DNA of 64,000 nt from Aristolochia californica (taxonomy: Eukaryota > Streptophyta > Magnoliopsida > Piperales > Aristolochiaceae): the NCBI GenBank assembly GCA_029961685.1, contig JARWKL010000010.1, forward strand, positions 25,208,067 through 25,272,066, in the 5' to 3' direction. The notes beneath the pieces were generated by a model, which did not search any database, was not told the DNA's origin, and saw only the letters and a program-made list of their open reading frames with translations. The translations under genes were made by a program, and so were the position numbers. Positions 9,371 to 21,070 of this stretch are shown here, one piece after another. Position 1 is the first letter of the stretch; the number at the start of each line of letters is the position of its first letter.

Positions 9371-11740
9371 CTTTTATTCTTGTTGGAGGTATTGGATGAC
9401 ACAGAGGAAGATCCACCATTGGAAGACAGTGTTGAGGCCGAACAATATGAACCAGCCATTTCCCTCCATGCTATGACTGGCATGCACAACTCCAACACGA
9501 TGCAAGTCCGTGCGGGTTTGCAACATTTGTAGTTACTGGCATTAGTAGATTCAGGCAGCACTCACAGTTTCATTAGTGAGCCAGTTGCACAACAGCTTGG
9601 GTTGTTGATTAAAAATAACACGGGCATCTCAGTCTTTGTGGCCAATGGGGCAAAAATTTCAAGTGCAGGCATTTGTCCCTCGATAGAATTTTGTATTGAA
9701 GGGCATTCATTCGTGGCAGATGTTTTGGTCATTCCCCAAGCTAGATTTGACTTGGTACTGGGCATTAAATGGCTTCAGACGTTGGGCCCCATCTTGTGGG
9801 ATTTCAAGGCGCTCACCATGACATTTACGGTCAACCAGAATCATATTACACTTCATGGCACACATGCTCCCATGACATGTACTCTTCAAGAAATTCAAGT
9901 CCAGGACGCAGATAATTGTAAGTTAAATGCTTTACTTACAAAATTTGGTGACTTATTTTAGGCCCCTACTACATTTCCACCTATCCGACATTGTGATCAT
10001 CGTAGCCAATTGAAATTGGGTACTGAGCCAGTAGTGGTTTGCCCTTACCGTACCCTCACTTATAGAAAGATGAAATTGAGTGCCAGTTCCAGACTATACT
10101 CACCCAAGGGATTATTCAGCCCAGCAGGTCTCCATTTTCCTCACCAGTGTTACTCGTCAAGAAGCATGATAAATCATGGAGGTTTTGAGTTGAGTATAGA
10201 GAGCTCAATGCTCATACCATTAAAGATAAATTTCCCATTCCAGTGGTTGATGAAGTATTAGATGAATTGCATGGCTCCAACTTATTCACCAAACTGGATT
10301 TGAAATCAGGATATGTCCATATTCGAGTTCACTCTTCTGACGTGGAGAAGGCAGCATTCCGGACGCACCATGGGCATTTCGAGATTTTAGTCGTGCCATC
10401 TGGTCTCTCCAACACACCCTCCACCTTCCAGGCCCTCATGAATGAGGTATTTCGTTCTATCTTAAGGAAGTTTGTTCTTGTCTTTTTTTATGAGGTTTAT
10501 AGTAAGCACCGGGAATAGCACCTTTAGCATCTGCGCTAGGTGTTCACTATCTTACGCTCCCATCATTTGGTTCTCAACCAATCCAAATGTTCCATGGGAA
10601 CGTCAAAGGTAGCATATCTGGGCCACGTTATCTCAACATCTACCGTGAAGGCAGACCATAGCAAAATTCAGGCAGTGGTCGACTAGCCTATTCCCACATC
10701 AGTCTTAGTGTTACGGGGCTTCTTGGGACTAGAAGGTTACTAGAGGAAATTCACTCGTAACTATGGACATATTGAAACTCCGTTCAATAATCTCCTTAAG
10801 AGCAATGCTTTTATTTGGTTAGAGACATCAACTTCATTTTTTGAAAAGTTGAGGACAGCTTTATCATCCACATTGGTACTTCAGCTGCCCAACTTTGATG
10901 AATTATTTTTTATTGAATGTGATGCATCTAGAAGGGGGTACTGGCACAATATTACATCAGCAAGCCCACTCCATATCTTATTTTAGCAGGCAGCTATGCC
11001 AACATCTCCAAAAATTAGCTGCCTATGAAAGGGATCTGATTGGCTTTGCCAAAGCCATTCAGCACTGGAGGCCCTATCTCTCCCCCCCCCCCCCCCCTTA
11101 TTATCTGGACCGATCATTGTAATTTAAAGTGCTTACTCGAACAGTGTCTCACCATGTCCCCCCAGCAGCATTGGTTGAGCAAATTGATGGGATTTGATTT
11201 TAAGGTTGAGTATAAACCTGGCCACCTCAACGTGGGGGCAGATGCCTTGTCCCGTAGGGACTTGTCTGAGCCTCAGCTACACGCTATCAGTCAACCTAGA
11301 TTTCTTTTGCTGGACTCTATTCGGGATGAAACACAACAGCACCCCAAACTCCTTGAGCTATATCATAATATTGAGCATAACAAAATGGATAGTACTTGGA
11401 CCATTCAGGATCGACTCATATTGTTCAAGAATCGGATTTATCTCCATTACACCTCACCATTCATAGAATATTATCTACCTTTCATGACATCACACATGAG
11501 GGCCGATAGAAAATATTATTTCGGATCAATCGGAATGTTTATTGGCGGGGCATGAAAAGTAGTGTGATGGACTATGTGACAGCTTGCCAGATTTTTCAGC
11601 GGAACATAGCCGAGTCCTTAAGTCTAGCAGGGTTGCTCCAACCCCTTCAGTTATCTTCACAAGTATGGGCCGATATCTCCATGGACTTTATTGATGGACT
11701 TCCCCCATCTTCGGGCAAATCAGTTATTTTTTGTGGTAGA
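9371..11740 (+). pseudogene. G1a protease, reverse transcriptase, RNase H and integrase start
   Basis: Protease has LVDSGSTHSFI near 9544-9576. RT is damaged: the fingers region is frameshifted at about 10020-10240, and the active-site box reads [10 protein letters not shown] (FFDDILVYS expected), so both Asp are changed. RNase H begins with IECDAS near 10913. A run of about 16 C at 11082-11098 breaks the frame inside RNase H, which resumes at WTDHCNLK. The integrase zinc region is decayed, and the core breaks off after MDFIDGLPPSSGKSVIF. Confidence 0.85.
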
Positions 11741-13586
11741 GTGCGACGCTTCGGGCGTGGGCTTTGGGGCCATTTTACAGCAGCTGGGCCATCCTATTGT
11801 GTATTTTAGCAAACAGTTGGCAGTCTGTCATCACAAGCTGGCAGCCTATGAGTGCTAATTGATTGGGTTGGCCAAAGCGGTCCAACATTGAAGGCCTTAT
11901 CTCTGGAGCCGGGCTTTTCTCATATGCATGGATCACTACAGCCTTAAATTTCTACTAGAACAACGTTTGACGATGTCACCACAGCAGCATTGGATCAGTA
12001 AGTTGTTGGGGTTTGACTTCTCGGTGGAGTATCATGCGGGGAGATTAGATAAAGTGGCAAATGCCTTTTCACAGTGTTTTTAAGATCAGCAGTCGGTCTA
12101 TTCGATCAGCCAGCCAAGATTTCTCATTCTCGGCTTTGTGAGAGACGCACATGCCACTAACCCTGCACTGTAGGAATTGCATCAGAAGATTTCGGAAGGG
12201 ACAATGAATTTGAAGTGGTCCATCCAGGATTCACTTATTTATTACAAGCAGCGGATTTTCCTTCCACCTGAGTCCGAGTTGATTCCAGCTATTCTCTCAG
12301 CCTACCATGACAGTACACACGAGGGGATCTAGAAGACCTTGCACAAAATTCGTGTTGATTTTTACTGGCAAGCCATGAAACCCTCTATTGCGACTTATGT
12401 GGGCGACTATCAGGTATACTAGCGCAACAAAGCCGAGCACTTGAGTCCAGTCGGTCTTCTCCAGCCTCTAGCCCTTCCTACGCAAGTTTGGGCTGACATT
12501 TCAATGAATTTTGTGGAAGGCCTACCCATATCCTCCAGCAAATCCATACTTTTCGTAGTGGTTGATAGATTCTCCAAGTACGAACATTTTATATCGCTGG
12601 CTCATCCGTATACAGCAACACGGGTTGCTTAGACTTTCTTGGAGCAGATAGTCTGCTTACATGGCATTCCAGAATCAATTGTGAGTGACAGAAATGTAGT
12701 TTTCATGAGCACCTTTTGGAAGGAATTATTTCGCTTGAGTGGGACAAAATTGAAGTTTTCCTCTGCCTATCATCCACAGACAGACGGGCAGACTGAGGTG
12801 TGGAACCGCACCATCGAGATGTATCTACAGTACTTGGTGGGGGATCATCCACGACAATGGGTTCAATGGCTTCTGTGGGCCAAATACTGTTACAACACTT
12901 CGTTCCACTCTGCCTTGCAATCCACTCTTTTTCGGGTTCTATATGGCCAGGATCCACCTCACCTTCTCTCACAACCCAGGGTCCACCCACATGGACGCGA
13001 TTGATTAGGCACTCATAGACAGGGATCTGCTGCTACAGAATATCACAGAATGATTGCGACACACCCAAGCTCGGATGAAGGATGTCTACGACAAAGGCCA
13101 CTGTGAGGTCTCTTTTGAGGTTGGGGAGTATGTGTGGCTATGGCTCTAGCCCCACCGTCAGTAGTCTCTTGGCGGACCTCCACGTCATAAGCTCTCACCC
13201 AGATTTTTTGGGCTGTTTCCCATTCTTTGACACATGAGACCAGTCGCCTATCAGCTCAAATTACCGGACACGGCCAAAATTCATGATGTGTTTCATGTCT
13301 CTCTTTTGAATCCGCATTCCAGAGCACAACCTACATCCACTCCATTCCTACCACCGGTTGATAATGGTGAGGTTATTATTAACCCAGCTGTGGTGTTGCG
13401 CGCACAGCTTACCAATGACCATTGGGAGATTCTCATTCAGTGGACGGACACTGACCCTGCAGCTACAACATGGGAACGTGTGGACATCTTCAAACAAGTC
13501 TACCCATCTTTTGAGTTTGAGGACAAGCTCTTTCTCCATGGGGGGGGGGGGGGGGGGGGGGGGGCGAGGGGGGAGGGGGTTGCAGA
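11741..13586 (+). pseudogene. G1b RNase H, integrase and chromodomain-like tail
   Basis: Starts in RNase H (CDASGVGFGAILQQLGHP) and continues through LLEQRLTMSPQQHW. The integrase zinc finger (HDSTHEGI, then a damaged CQVCQR) is followed by the core: ISMNFVEGLP (first catalytic Asp now Asn), SIVSDRNVVF (Asp kept) and HPQTDGQTEVWNRT (Glu kept). The chromodomain-like end VLRAQLTNDHWEILIQWTDTD..TWE runs to FEFEDKLFLHG. A run of about 23 G follows in the purine tract. It is closest to G2 in wording. Confidence 0.85.
13541..13585 (+). other. G1b polypurine tract with expanded G run
   Basis: CATG followed by about 23 G, then CGAGGGGGGAGGGGG, just before the LTR at 13587. The equivalent site in G2 is CCAAGGGGAGGCAGA. 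The expansion may be slippage during replication or a sequencing artefact. Confidence 0.7.
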
Positions 13587-14333
13587 TGTTGTAGACTCAA
13601 TAGCAAACTGAGTCACACAACGAAGGAGACAACAACTCACTCAATAGGATTTATTTCTTATATTTCTATGAGTAGGATTTATTTCTTATATTTCTATGAG
13701 TAGGATTTATTTCTTATATTTCTATGAGTAGGATTTATTGCTTATATTGTTTTAAGTAGGAGTTATTTCTAATTACTTTATATGTAAGGGCATTATGGGG
13801 AATTATTGTAACCCTAACCCTAAAACTCCATGACGTGACTTATTTAAGGGAAAAGTATGAATGAAATAGGTAAGCTTTGAGATTTTAGAATAACCTAGTC
13901 TAAACAGGTTGAGATCACCTCTTGATCTCGATTTTAGGGTTTACTCCAAAATTTCAACCTATCCTTCACCCTCCATTGCCATCCATCTTCACCCAAATTC
14001 ATCCCTCATCATCTATACTAAGAAGAGGAGCTTCCTGCCCCTTTTTCAAGCCAAAAGAGAGGGTCTTCCCTCATCATCAGTGTCAACAACCGGCTTGGTG
14101 CAATTCCCTCTTGACAAGCAGTAAAGAAAGAAGAATTCTGGTTCTTTCACGTGAACGATTAGAACCACTCTTCTTGCTGGGAATTCATCACAGAAACAGA
14201 GCAAGGGAATCCCCCAACGTGAGCCAAGGCTGTCCCCCTAAGCTAGGTCTTCAAGTCCTAGAATGAGCTACATCAAATTAGGGTTGAAACCCTGATTTAC
14301 GTGAGCAAGAATAGGTATTCCTCCCTTATCTCT

Positions 14334-14759
14334 TGTTACGGTCCCGGATCTGACACGTGGATTCTTTGGGAGGATCTGGGGTCTGCCACGGGTTACGGGT
14401 CTTCCAAGCATTACCATAGGGGTAGTAGGAAGACATGGGGAAGACAAAAACAAAGATCAAGCCTAAGGGAAGCTTGAAAACCCTAGAGCTCGTTGAGGAG
14501 AACTCTAAGCCTCTTTACGCTAAGATTAACCTAATTCTTAATACTTCAATGCTTGTATTTCTCATTACTCTTACCCCTTAAATAGGGTTCACCCTGTTAG
14601 GGTTTAAAATAAAATATTCTAAAAATACCCCTATAAATACAATATTCCAAAAATACCCCTATAAATAAAATATTCCAAAAATACCCATGTGGCCTAAAAC
14701 TGAAATAAAATAAAGTAAATTAAAGAAAACAACTAAAGTAATATTGTTATCGCGTGCAT
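14334..14759 (-). repeat. F1-1 3' LTR
   Basis: 426 bp, nearly identical to 18134-18563. The last four bases expected at the inner edge (AACA) are missing, so GCAT runs straight into TTACACCCCC. Confidence 0.9.
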
Positions 14760-14919
14760 TTACACCCCCCTCCAGAAGAACGAGCTTGTCTTCAAGCTCG
14801 GAAGTAGTGTCTGTATGCCGACGTCTTCACCGGTGTCCTAGTAGCATCCACGATAGCCATTTGCGCTGTCTGGACACCCAAAAACTGGAGCAAGCATTCT
14901 AGGATTTTTTTATTTTTTT

Positions 14920-15453
14920 TTATGACGAGAGAAAAAATATAAATAATTCTCGTGGACATTCTTCATTTCGCTGGCCAGTAAACAAATATTCGATGGCTGA
15001 TATAGATAGAGCCCATGAATCAGCGCTTGTTGGGAGTTGTATACGGTGAGTTCTGAGGCTACTTTCCTTTATAGGCATTGCCGCTGTGGAAGCTAATAGG
15101 TCTCCACATGTGTTAAGCAGGACACTCTCCAGTGCTACTACAGTAGCAAGTGCCAACACCAGAGAATTCAGCTCCTCTGCCCTTGACAATAAAGGATACA
15201 TTGAGGACCCCATGGTTGGCACAACATGAATAGCTGAACTAATTGAATCCTGCACCAGCTGTACATCTGTCCTCGCCCCATCAGTGACAGGAAGGTGGAG
15301 CAGACATGCTTCCAAGGCTGCAGTAGCCCCAGCCAAAAACAGTGAATGTGTGCTATCCCGTACAACCCAATCATCAATGTAGGTAATTTGCTTAATAAGT
15401 AGTGAAGCCAACGTCATATCCTGCCTGAGTTGCTGGAGGGTGTTCCTCTTCAT
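14920..15453 (-). CDS. 177-codon open frame of unknown cargo in F1-1
   Basis: An open frame starting ATG at 15453, whose ATG overlaps the stop of the 357-codon frame (ATGA). The product is rich in Leu, Ala and Ser, and looks like soluble alpha-helical protein (for example [15 protein letters not shown]). I do not recognise the family. Because it sits between ATPase/CDPK/GH1-like cargo and the F1 tail, it is probably one or more further captured exons and not an element gene. Expression is unproven. Confidence 0.45.
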   Translation of the reverse strand: MKRNTLQQLRQDMTLASLLIKQITYIDDWVVRDSTHSLFLAGATAALEACLLHLPVTDGARTDVQLVQDSISSAIHVVPTMGSSMYPLLSRAEELNSLVLALATVVALESVLLNTCGDLLASTAAMPIKESSLRTHRIQLPTSADSWALSISAIEYLFTGQRNEECPRELFIFFLSS

Positions 15454-16523
15454 GGGAACAGAATCAAGCTACTGCTCATGTTTAATAGAAAATTGAAAGA
15501 CCAAGGTCTTGTCTTTGGTAGAGAGTTGAGGAAGCTGTGAAGAGATAGCAAAAATTCTGTAGTCTGGAGAGGTTTAGATGCCTTTATCAGTGGGATCACC
15601 ACTCCATTTCCAGAAGTGTGCACCCAATCACCTGCCATTCTTTCATCTGTATTCCAATTTGATTTCACCCAGCAGAGTTGTTGGAGCCACTTTCCTACCA
15701 TTAGTTCCATTGAGCTGGGGTAGTGACCAAATCTGTTTGGTTCCAGAAACCAGCCGAGATGAAAATCTCTTGCCCTTTGAACTGCTGCCATATTGTCAAT
15801 TCTCTCACTAGAAAGTTCATACCACAAGAAATCTAACACGATTCCACTGCTGATTGGAATAGCAGCAGACCCAACAGTAGTTATTGTACTAATAGCTGAA
15901 CCATACATCACAAATGCATCCATAGCAGTAGATACAGGTGCGCAGCAGTAGAAGTTCTTAGGCTTGAGATCTCGGTGCAAGACCCCATGCTGATGACACA
16001 GCTGCACTACTTCCACACATGTGCTGGTAAGCCCAGCAGCAGTCCTTGCTGTAAAATGTCCCCTGGCAACGATACGCCATGCCAAACAAAGTGTCCGCAA
16101 TCCCTGTTGAGCATACTGATCCACAACCTCTACAAATACCGTTATTTGTGGCCTAGATGATGCACACGGAAGAATTGTCTCATCTGCCCCTTTAGGCAAA
16201 AGGAGAATCGTTCCATTCTGGCAAGCCTTGACGACAAGTGACTTCCTTTTCCTCTCTGAGGGAAACGTTAGAGTATCCAAGAACTCATCTTGAATCATTG
16301 ACCCATTGAGTGCCACTTCCATAAAATTTCCATTTATGTTGATGAGAACCATGTGGAAGCAAGCAGCAGCATTAACAAGGGCTTCCTCATTCTGGGACTG
16401 AGCCTTGTAAATTATAGCTCCACTATTGCTTTTAAGTGGAATAACAGTGTTGCATATTTCCATAACTGAGACAAATCTGACGATCTCAGGATCATAGGTA
16501 GCAACAACATTAAGCAGTTCCAC
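15450..16523 (-). CDS. Chimeric 357-codon frame: P4-ATPase + CDPK + GH1-like
   Basis: Residues 1-149 resemble the nucleotide-binding region of an ALA-type phospholipid flippase: [38 protein letters not shown] and [15 protein letters not shown]. Residues 150-191 switch to a calcium-dependent protein kinase: [33 protein letters not shown] (catalytic-loop Asp kept, usual PEN is PKN). Residues 239-280 resemble a family 1 beta-glucosidase ([29 protein letters not shown]). The joins are in frame with no stop. Each piece is far too short for its family's activity: no ATPase phosphorylation site, no full kinase lobes, no glycosidase catalytic Glu pair. Whether it is translated is unknown. Confidence 0.8.
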   Translation of the reverse strand: MELLNVVATYDPEIVRFVSVMEICNTVIPLKSNSGAIIYKAQSQNEEALVNAAACFHMVLININGNFMEVALNGSMIQDEFLDTLTFPSERKRKSLVVKACQNGTILLLPKGADETILPCASSRPQITVFVEVVDQYAQQGLRTLCLAWRIVARGHFTARTAAGLTSTCVEVVQLCHQHGVLHRDLKPKNFYCCAPVSTAMDAFVMYGSAISTITTVGSAAIPISSGIVLDFLWYELSSERIDNMAAVQRARDFHLGWFLEPNRFGHYPSSMELMVGKWLQQLCWVKSNWNTDERMAGDWVHTSGNGVVIPLIKASKPLQTTEFLLSLHSFLNSLPKTRPWSFNFLLNMSSSLILFP

Positions 16524-16559
16524 ATCGTTTATGGCATCTCCAACTTCATTTCCATAGAA

Positions 16560-16880
16560 TTGTCAATTGATACAGCATCTGTGGAAGAACATTCTATTTT
16601 CTGTGAGGGTCCCTATCTGATCCGTCAAAATGTACTCCACTTGTCCCAAGATCCGTCAAAATGTACTCCACTTGTCCCAAATCCTCACTGATTGCAGTAT
16701 TTGCAGCATGGTAAGGGGTGTTGGTGTCCGTATAATGCATCTCATCACCCCAGACTTTTGCACCTAAACTCATCACAAAATTGGAACACAACAGCTCAAA
16801 CCGAAGAGGTATGACTAGTAATCCATTCCATGGCCCTTCCTTGTGATATAGAACATACCAATGTTGTCTAGCCTACTATG
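16560..16880 (-). pseudogene. Captured P4-ATPase exons around the phosphorylation site
   Basis: On the minus strand the text runs YVLYHKEGPWNGLLVIPLRF, then [17 protein letters not shown], as in plant ALA flippases. A 29-bp tandem duplication (16622-16679) repeats GQVEYILTD and shifts the frame. After the second copy, in another frame, [10 protein letters not shown] corresponds to the DKTGTLTEN site with Lys-Thr replaced. The exon lies upstream of the 357-codon frame, in the order of the source gene. Confidence 0.75.
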
Positions 16881-17260
16881 CAAAAACAAGAAATCGAACA
16901 ACATGACTTTGAGGCATGCTGTTGAACAGCTCCCCAGCATGCAGAGCTCCCATGAAGCTTGGAAATTGAAGTTCAGAGAGAGAGAAAATTTGGTGGCGTT
17001 GCAGAGGCTTACCCCTAATGACGGTGAAGTGGGTTCCCCGCGATAGATTCCCAAAAAAAATTCCATGTTGAAATTCATACACAGCAGCCATAATTCCCTT
17101 AATCTGGTATTGTATCTCTGCTTCATGAAATAGAGAATGTCGAGGCCAAAAATTCGAAGCCGAAGCAGCCATGGAAACCAGAAAATTAAACCCCACATCG
17201 GCAATTTGAAGATTCACATCCGCAGAAAAACAAAGCCTCTCAAAAAAAAAAATTTTGAGA
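16881..17260 (-). other. Possible intron and unassigned cargo of F1-1
   Basis: A GGGGTAAGTGTCTC sequence at about 17260-17275 (minus) looks like a 5' splice site. A similar one follows the leader in F1-3. The sequence downstream to 16881 has overlapping open frames that I cannot assign. Confidence 0.4.
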
Positions 17261-18133
17261 CACTTACCCCCCCAATTTGGAACTTGGGTATGCTCTGGTC
17301 TACCGAGAAGTGGAGTGCGAGTGGGAGGTGGTGGCCGGAAGTCACATCCCACCAGACATGTTTCTGACGGCGCCGACGGAGCCTCCTCCGTGTACGGTGG
17401 CGAAGGGCAGCCGTTTGGGGCTTCGCTGGTTGGGGTTTGTCCCTGTCGACTGTGAAAAACTGACCATCTGCCGACCGTGATAATAGATTTGAGGAGGTCG
17501 AACCCAAATCAGCCTTGACTGACAAGATTGTGGCCGCAGACCCCTCCGATTTTGGATTTCCCGGGACCTTCTTGGAGATTTTTGAAGCCCCTGTAGTCGA
17601 ATTTGGGGTCGTACCAGTATCGCCCACCACCGACCCTTCCGATTTCCCCAACTCTTCATCGTTGCTATTCGACTTTGGATTTCCTTGCGAGGAAATCTTG
17701 AATTTTTCTGGAGTGTTACGGTTGGGTGCCCGCTGAACGGTCTCCGACGGTGAACAACACCCATTAGGGGCTCCTTCGCTAGCCGATTTTATTCGCGTTG
17801 CCTGTGGAATTCTGGTTTCCCGGGTTAAGGGGTTTGGAGTCGCCCCCAAACCTTCCGCAGGTGATTCGGCCGGTAAATGGGACAAAAATTTTGATTTTTT
17901 CGGGCCCTGGCATGTTGCCTCATCTGAGATTGCTTCTGCTACCTCTTGTGTGCATATGTGGTCGGATATTTGAGGTCATGTGACCCGTTTTTCTGCAGTA
18001 GTGAGTTCTTCCCTTGCATAACGTTTAATGGAAGCATCTAACCGTGCTCGTATTTCTTCCAATTCCTTACCCATAACAATCCATCTTTCTTGGGATATAG
18101 AATAACCCATTGTGTTCCCGCTCTAATACCAGT
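17261..18133 (-). pseudogene. F1-1 leader with Gag-like start
   Basis: After the PBS, the minus strand reads MGYSISQERWIVMGKEL at about 18111-18061 and a charged helix (EIRARLDASIKRY). It stops at about 17980. Below it a Ser/Pro/Gly-rich open stretch (17214-17885) ends with RRRQKHVWWDVTSGHH, which recurs in F1-2 at 30540-30610. This is the shared F1 5' region, probably a decayed Gag. Confidence 0.65.
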
Positions 18134-18563
18134 TGTTACGGTCCCAGATCTGACACGTGGATTCTTTGGGAGGATCTGGGGTCTACCACGGGTTACGGGT
18201 CTTCCAAGCATTACCGTAGGGGTAGTAGGAAGACATGGGGAAGACAAAAATGAAGATCAAGCCTAAGGGAAGCTTGAAAACCCTAGAGCTCGTTGAGGAG
18301 AACTCTAAGCCTCTTTACGCTAAGATTAACCTAATTCTTAATACTTCAATTCTTGTATTTCTCATTACTCTTACCCCTTAAATAGGGTTCACCCTGTTAG
18401 GGTTTACAATAAAATATTCTAAAAATACCCCTTTAAATACATTATTCCAAAAATACCCCTATAAATAAAATATTCCAAAAATACCCCTGTGACCTAAAAC
18501 TGAAATAAAATAAAGTAAATTAAAGAAAAAAACTAAAGTAATATTGTTATCGCGTGCATAACA
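18134..18563 (-). repeat. F1-1 5' LTR
   Basis: 430 bp. On the minus strand it runs TGTTATGCACGCGATAAC to GATCTGGGACCGTAACA, adjacent to the PBS. It contains three copies of a 27-28 bp unit (ATAGGGGTATTTTTGGAATA..), also seen in F1-4. Confidence 0.9.
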
Positions 18564-18763
18564 TCTCTCCACCTGAATTAATTCCATTCTAGCTATAACT
18601 TTAGCAGTAGAATGAGTTCATAAAAAGGGAGACTGATTACTGGTGGAAGAGTACTCAAATAAGGGATCTTTAACCCTCCTTACCGAGTCCAGCAACTAAG
18701 TACCAGTGCTTGATTCACAACTCCCACGCTGTGTTACTCGATCCATCACCCGGGACCTTAACA

Positions 18764-20592
18764 GATGGGTCCCACATTGTAACATTATTCATCTTGATAC
18801 AACTAAACAAATTTGGGAGACATGTATTAAGCTGTATTTACACTAGCCATATGATATTCTCCAAAGAATGCTTACCACTAAGCAAGGAGATAATATCCAT
18901 GAATATTTGGCTCGGTTTAGAGGGCTTCTTCAAGAATGGAAAATAGCCCAACCTAATTCCACAGATAAATCTATCCAAAACAAACAAAACGAAGCCTTAG
19001 TCATGGCCATATGTCTTGCCAACATCAAACCGTATCTTGAAGTTTCTAGGAGTCAACTTCTTAGCTCTTCCGTGATCCCCACATTTGATGATGTATGAGC
19101 CACATTACTTCATCTTCCAGACACTTCTTCATCTACTCCTACATTACCATCCGCTATATACTCCGAGCATATGAGACCATCATTTGACCGTGGCCGAGGC
19201 CGTGGCAGCTATTTTGGAGGAGGACGAGGAAAAGGTGGAAGGAATGGATATGGCAAAATAAATTGGAAAGAATGCACTAAGTGTGGAAAATCTGGCCACA
19301 CAACATAAACGTGCTATTCAGACAAAGAATGCACTAAGTGTGGAAAACCTGGCCACTCTATTGATAGGTGCTTCTCACACAAGAAATGTAACTTCTACGT
19401 GAGATATGGCCACATTGCAATGATATATCATAAGAAGGCTAATCAAGTCTTATTAAGTGCTACAAGGGAGGAACAACCTACCACATCAACAGAACAGAAA
19501 ACCCTTAATAATGATGAATATGAGTAATTCCAAAAAATAAAAACACCATTGGGTTTTGTTCCAAGCTCATCCTCCACTGTTGCTACCGCCGCTTCAGGTA
19601 TGCTATCTACCTCCTCTTCATCTTGTATTATTGACTTAGGGCCTCCGAGCATCTCACAAGTAACAAAAATTTACTACACTTATTGTCTCCTTGTCTTTTG
19701 TAAAAAATTGTTACCATAGTTGACGGTTCACAAACTAAAGTTCTAGGGAAAGGTTTCACTTCTGTTACACCATCACTTCCGCTCACTGATATCCTTTTTT
19801 TCCTATGTTCCCTTTAAATCTTTTATCTGTTAATTAGGTCACTAAATATTTTAATTACTCTATCACCTTCTCACCCACTTCATGTGTTTTTTAGAATCTC
19901 ATAATGAAACATGTGATTGGTGGAGGTTGTGAACAAAGGGGGCTCAACTACCTAGATGTTCCAAAAATAAATACCGTTTCCACAATTGGAACTGACACCT
20001 TGTTATGGCAAAACTAGTTGGAACATCCGTCTACACAATCTCATTATCATATCATTCCTACTCTTAAAACGATGTCAGAGTTTCAATGTGAAGTCTGTCA
20101 AATGAGTAAACATCAGAGGTCTACATACTCACCTCGTCCAGAGATTAAAAGTGTCACTCCATTTGCCTAAATTCATACTGATGTATGGGGACCCTTGAGC
20201 ATCTCAAACATTTCTCAAGTGAAGTATTTTATAACATTTATTGATGATTTCACTCATACCACTTGGTTATTTCTATTTAAAGACCATTCTGAAATACACT
20301 TGATATGGTACTCACTCAGTTTGGTCAGAAAATTCAACTACTTAGGTTGGATAATGCCAAGGAATACATCTCCAAAGACCTTGACTCCTTATGTCAAGAA
20401 AATGGCATTATTCATCAAACCTCATGTGCCTACACCCCTCAACTAAAAGTTGTAGCCGAACGGAAGAATTGTCATATTGTTGAGGTAGCTCACGGTTTAC
20501 TATATGCCATGAAAGTTCCATACTTTTATTGGCCACATGCAATTCTTATCGCATGCAATTCTTATCGCATGCTTTCTTAGAAACCAGTAACC
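18764..20592 (+). pseudogene. Cop2a gag, protease, pre-integrase and integrase start
   Basis: Gag is seen at 18795-19098 (LDTTKQIWETCIKLYLH, GDNIHEYLARFRGLLQEWK), then an RG-rich patch and two zinc knuckles near 19270-19380 (CTKCGKSGHTTxTC, CTKCGKPGHSIDRC). The protease box is damaged (SSCIIDLGP where DSG is expected). Pre-integrase and integrase follow: CEVCQMSKHQRSTYSPRP, IHTDVWGPLS, ITFIDDFTHTTW, then LDNAKEYISK (second Asp kept). Stops at 19306 and 20170 and a frameshift near 20300 disable it. Confidence 0.8.
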
Positions 20593-20917
20593 TGTTACGG
20601 TCCCGGATCTGACACTTGGATTCGTAGGGAGACATGGTGAATGTAGATCAAGCCAAAGGGAAGCTTGAAAACCCTAGAGCTTGTTGAGGATAACTCTAAG
20701 CCTGTTTACACTAGATTTAACCTAATTCTCAATGATTGTCTTTCTCATTACTCATACCCCTTAAATAGGGTTCACCCTATTAGGATTTAAGATAAAATAT
20801 TATAAAAATACCCCTATAAATAAAATATTACAAAAATACCCCTGTGGCCTAAAACTGAAATAAATAAAGTAAATTAAAGAAAATAACTAAAATAATAATA
20901 TTATTGCTTGCATAACA
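20593..20917 (-). repeat. F1-2 3' LTR
   Basis: 325 bp matching 31148-31463. Compared with the F1-1 LTR it lacks the block between the GATTC(T/G) and GTAGGAAGACATGG positions, so it is a shorter LTR subtype. Confidence 0.9.
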
Positions 20918-21070
20918 TTACACCCCTCTTAGAAGAATGAGCTTGTCCTCAAGCTCAGAAGTTGTGTCTGTATGCCGACGCCTCCACGTGTGCCTGAGAG
21001 AATCCCTTGCCGCCATAGGCATTTCTATCCCCTTCTAGTGCAAGAGGGAACCTAGGCAGAGGAATTCACC

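Larger units (their letters stand above)
7581..11740 (+). mobile_element. Ty3/gypsy chromovirus G1a, 5' part of a hybrid element
   Basis: 5' LTR, PBS, gag, PR, RT, RNase H and the start of integrase, all most like G3 (56689-61763). At 11740/11741 the integrase text (GKSVIF) switches directly to RNase H text (CDASG), so everything beyond belongs to another element (G1b). The LTR type (TGTTATGGACTCCATAG) is that of G3, whereas the downstream LTR at 13587 is G2-like. Many stops and frameshifts are present. Confidence 0.85.
14334..18563 (-). mobile_element. F1-1: gene-capturing LTR element with P4-ATPase, CDPK and GH1-like cargo
   Basis: Minus-strand element with 5' LTR 18134-18563, 3' LTR 14334-14759 and TSD TCTCT (14329-14333 and 18564-18568). 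The PBS (ACTGGTATTAGAG) is at 18121-18133. The 3' tail at 14760-14870 reads GAGCTTGAAGACAAGCTCG, like the ELEDKL end of chromovirus pol, followed by GGAGGGGGG. Between the shared F1 leader and tail lie fragments of host genes. No RT or integrase is present, so it must have been moved in trans. Confidence 0.9.
11741..18763 (+). mobile_element. Ty3/gypsy chromovirus G1b, 3' part of the hybrid element
   Basis: RNase H to chromodomain, purine tract and 3' LTR (13587-14333 plus 18569-18763), with F1-1 nested in the LTR. The right flank (GATGG) does not match the left flank of G1a (AAGTC), as expected if G1a and G1b were separate insertions joined by a deletion. Confidence 0.8.
13587..18763 (+). 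repeat. G1b 3' LTR, split by F1-1
   Basis: TGTTGTAGACTCAATAGC at 13587 matches the G2 LTR start (TGTTATGGACTCAATAGC). The LTR resumes after F1-1 at 18569 and ends CGGGACCTTAACA at 18763. A 28-bp unit (GTAGGATTTATTTCTTATAT..) is repeated about four times at 13645-13760. A telomere-like TAACCCTAACCCTAA lies at 13809-13823, close to a TATTTAAGG box at 13841. Confidence 0.8.

Noticed and set aside
17214..17885. A 223-codon host protein in F1-1
   Set aside because: Low-complexity Ser/Pro/Lys-rich text recurs at the same place in F1-2, so it is the shared element leader.
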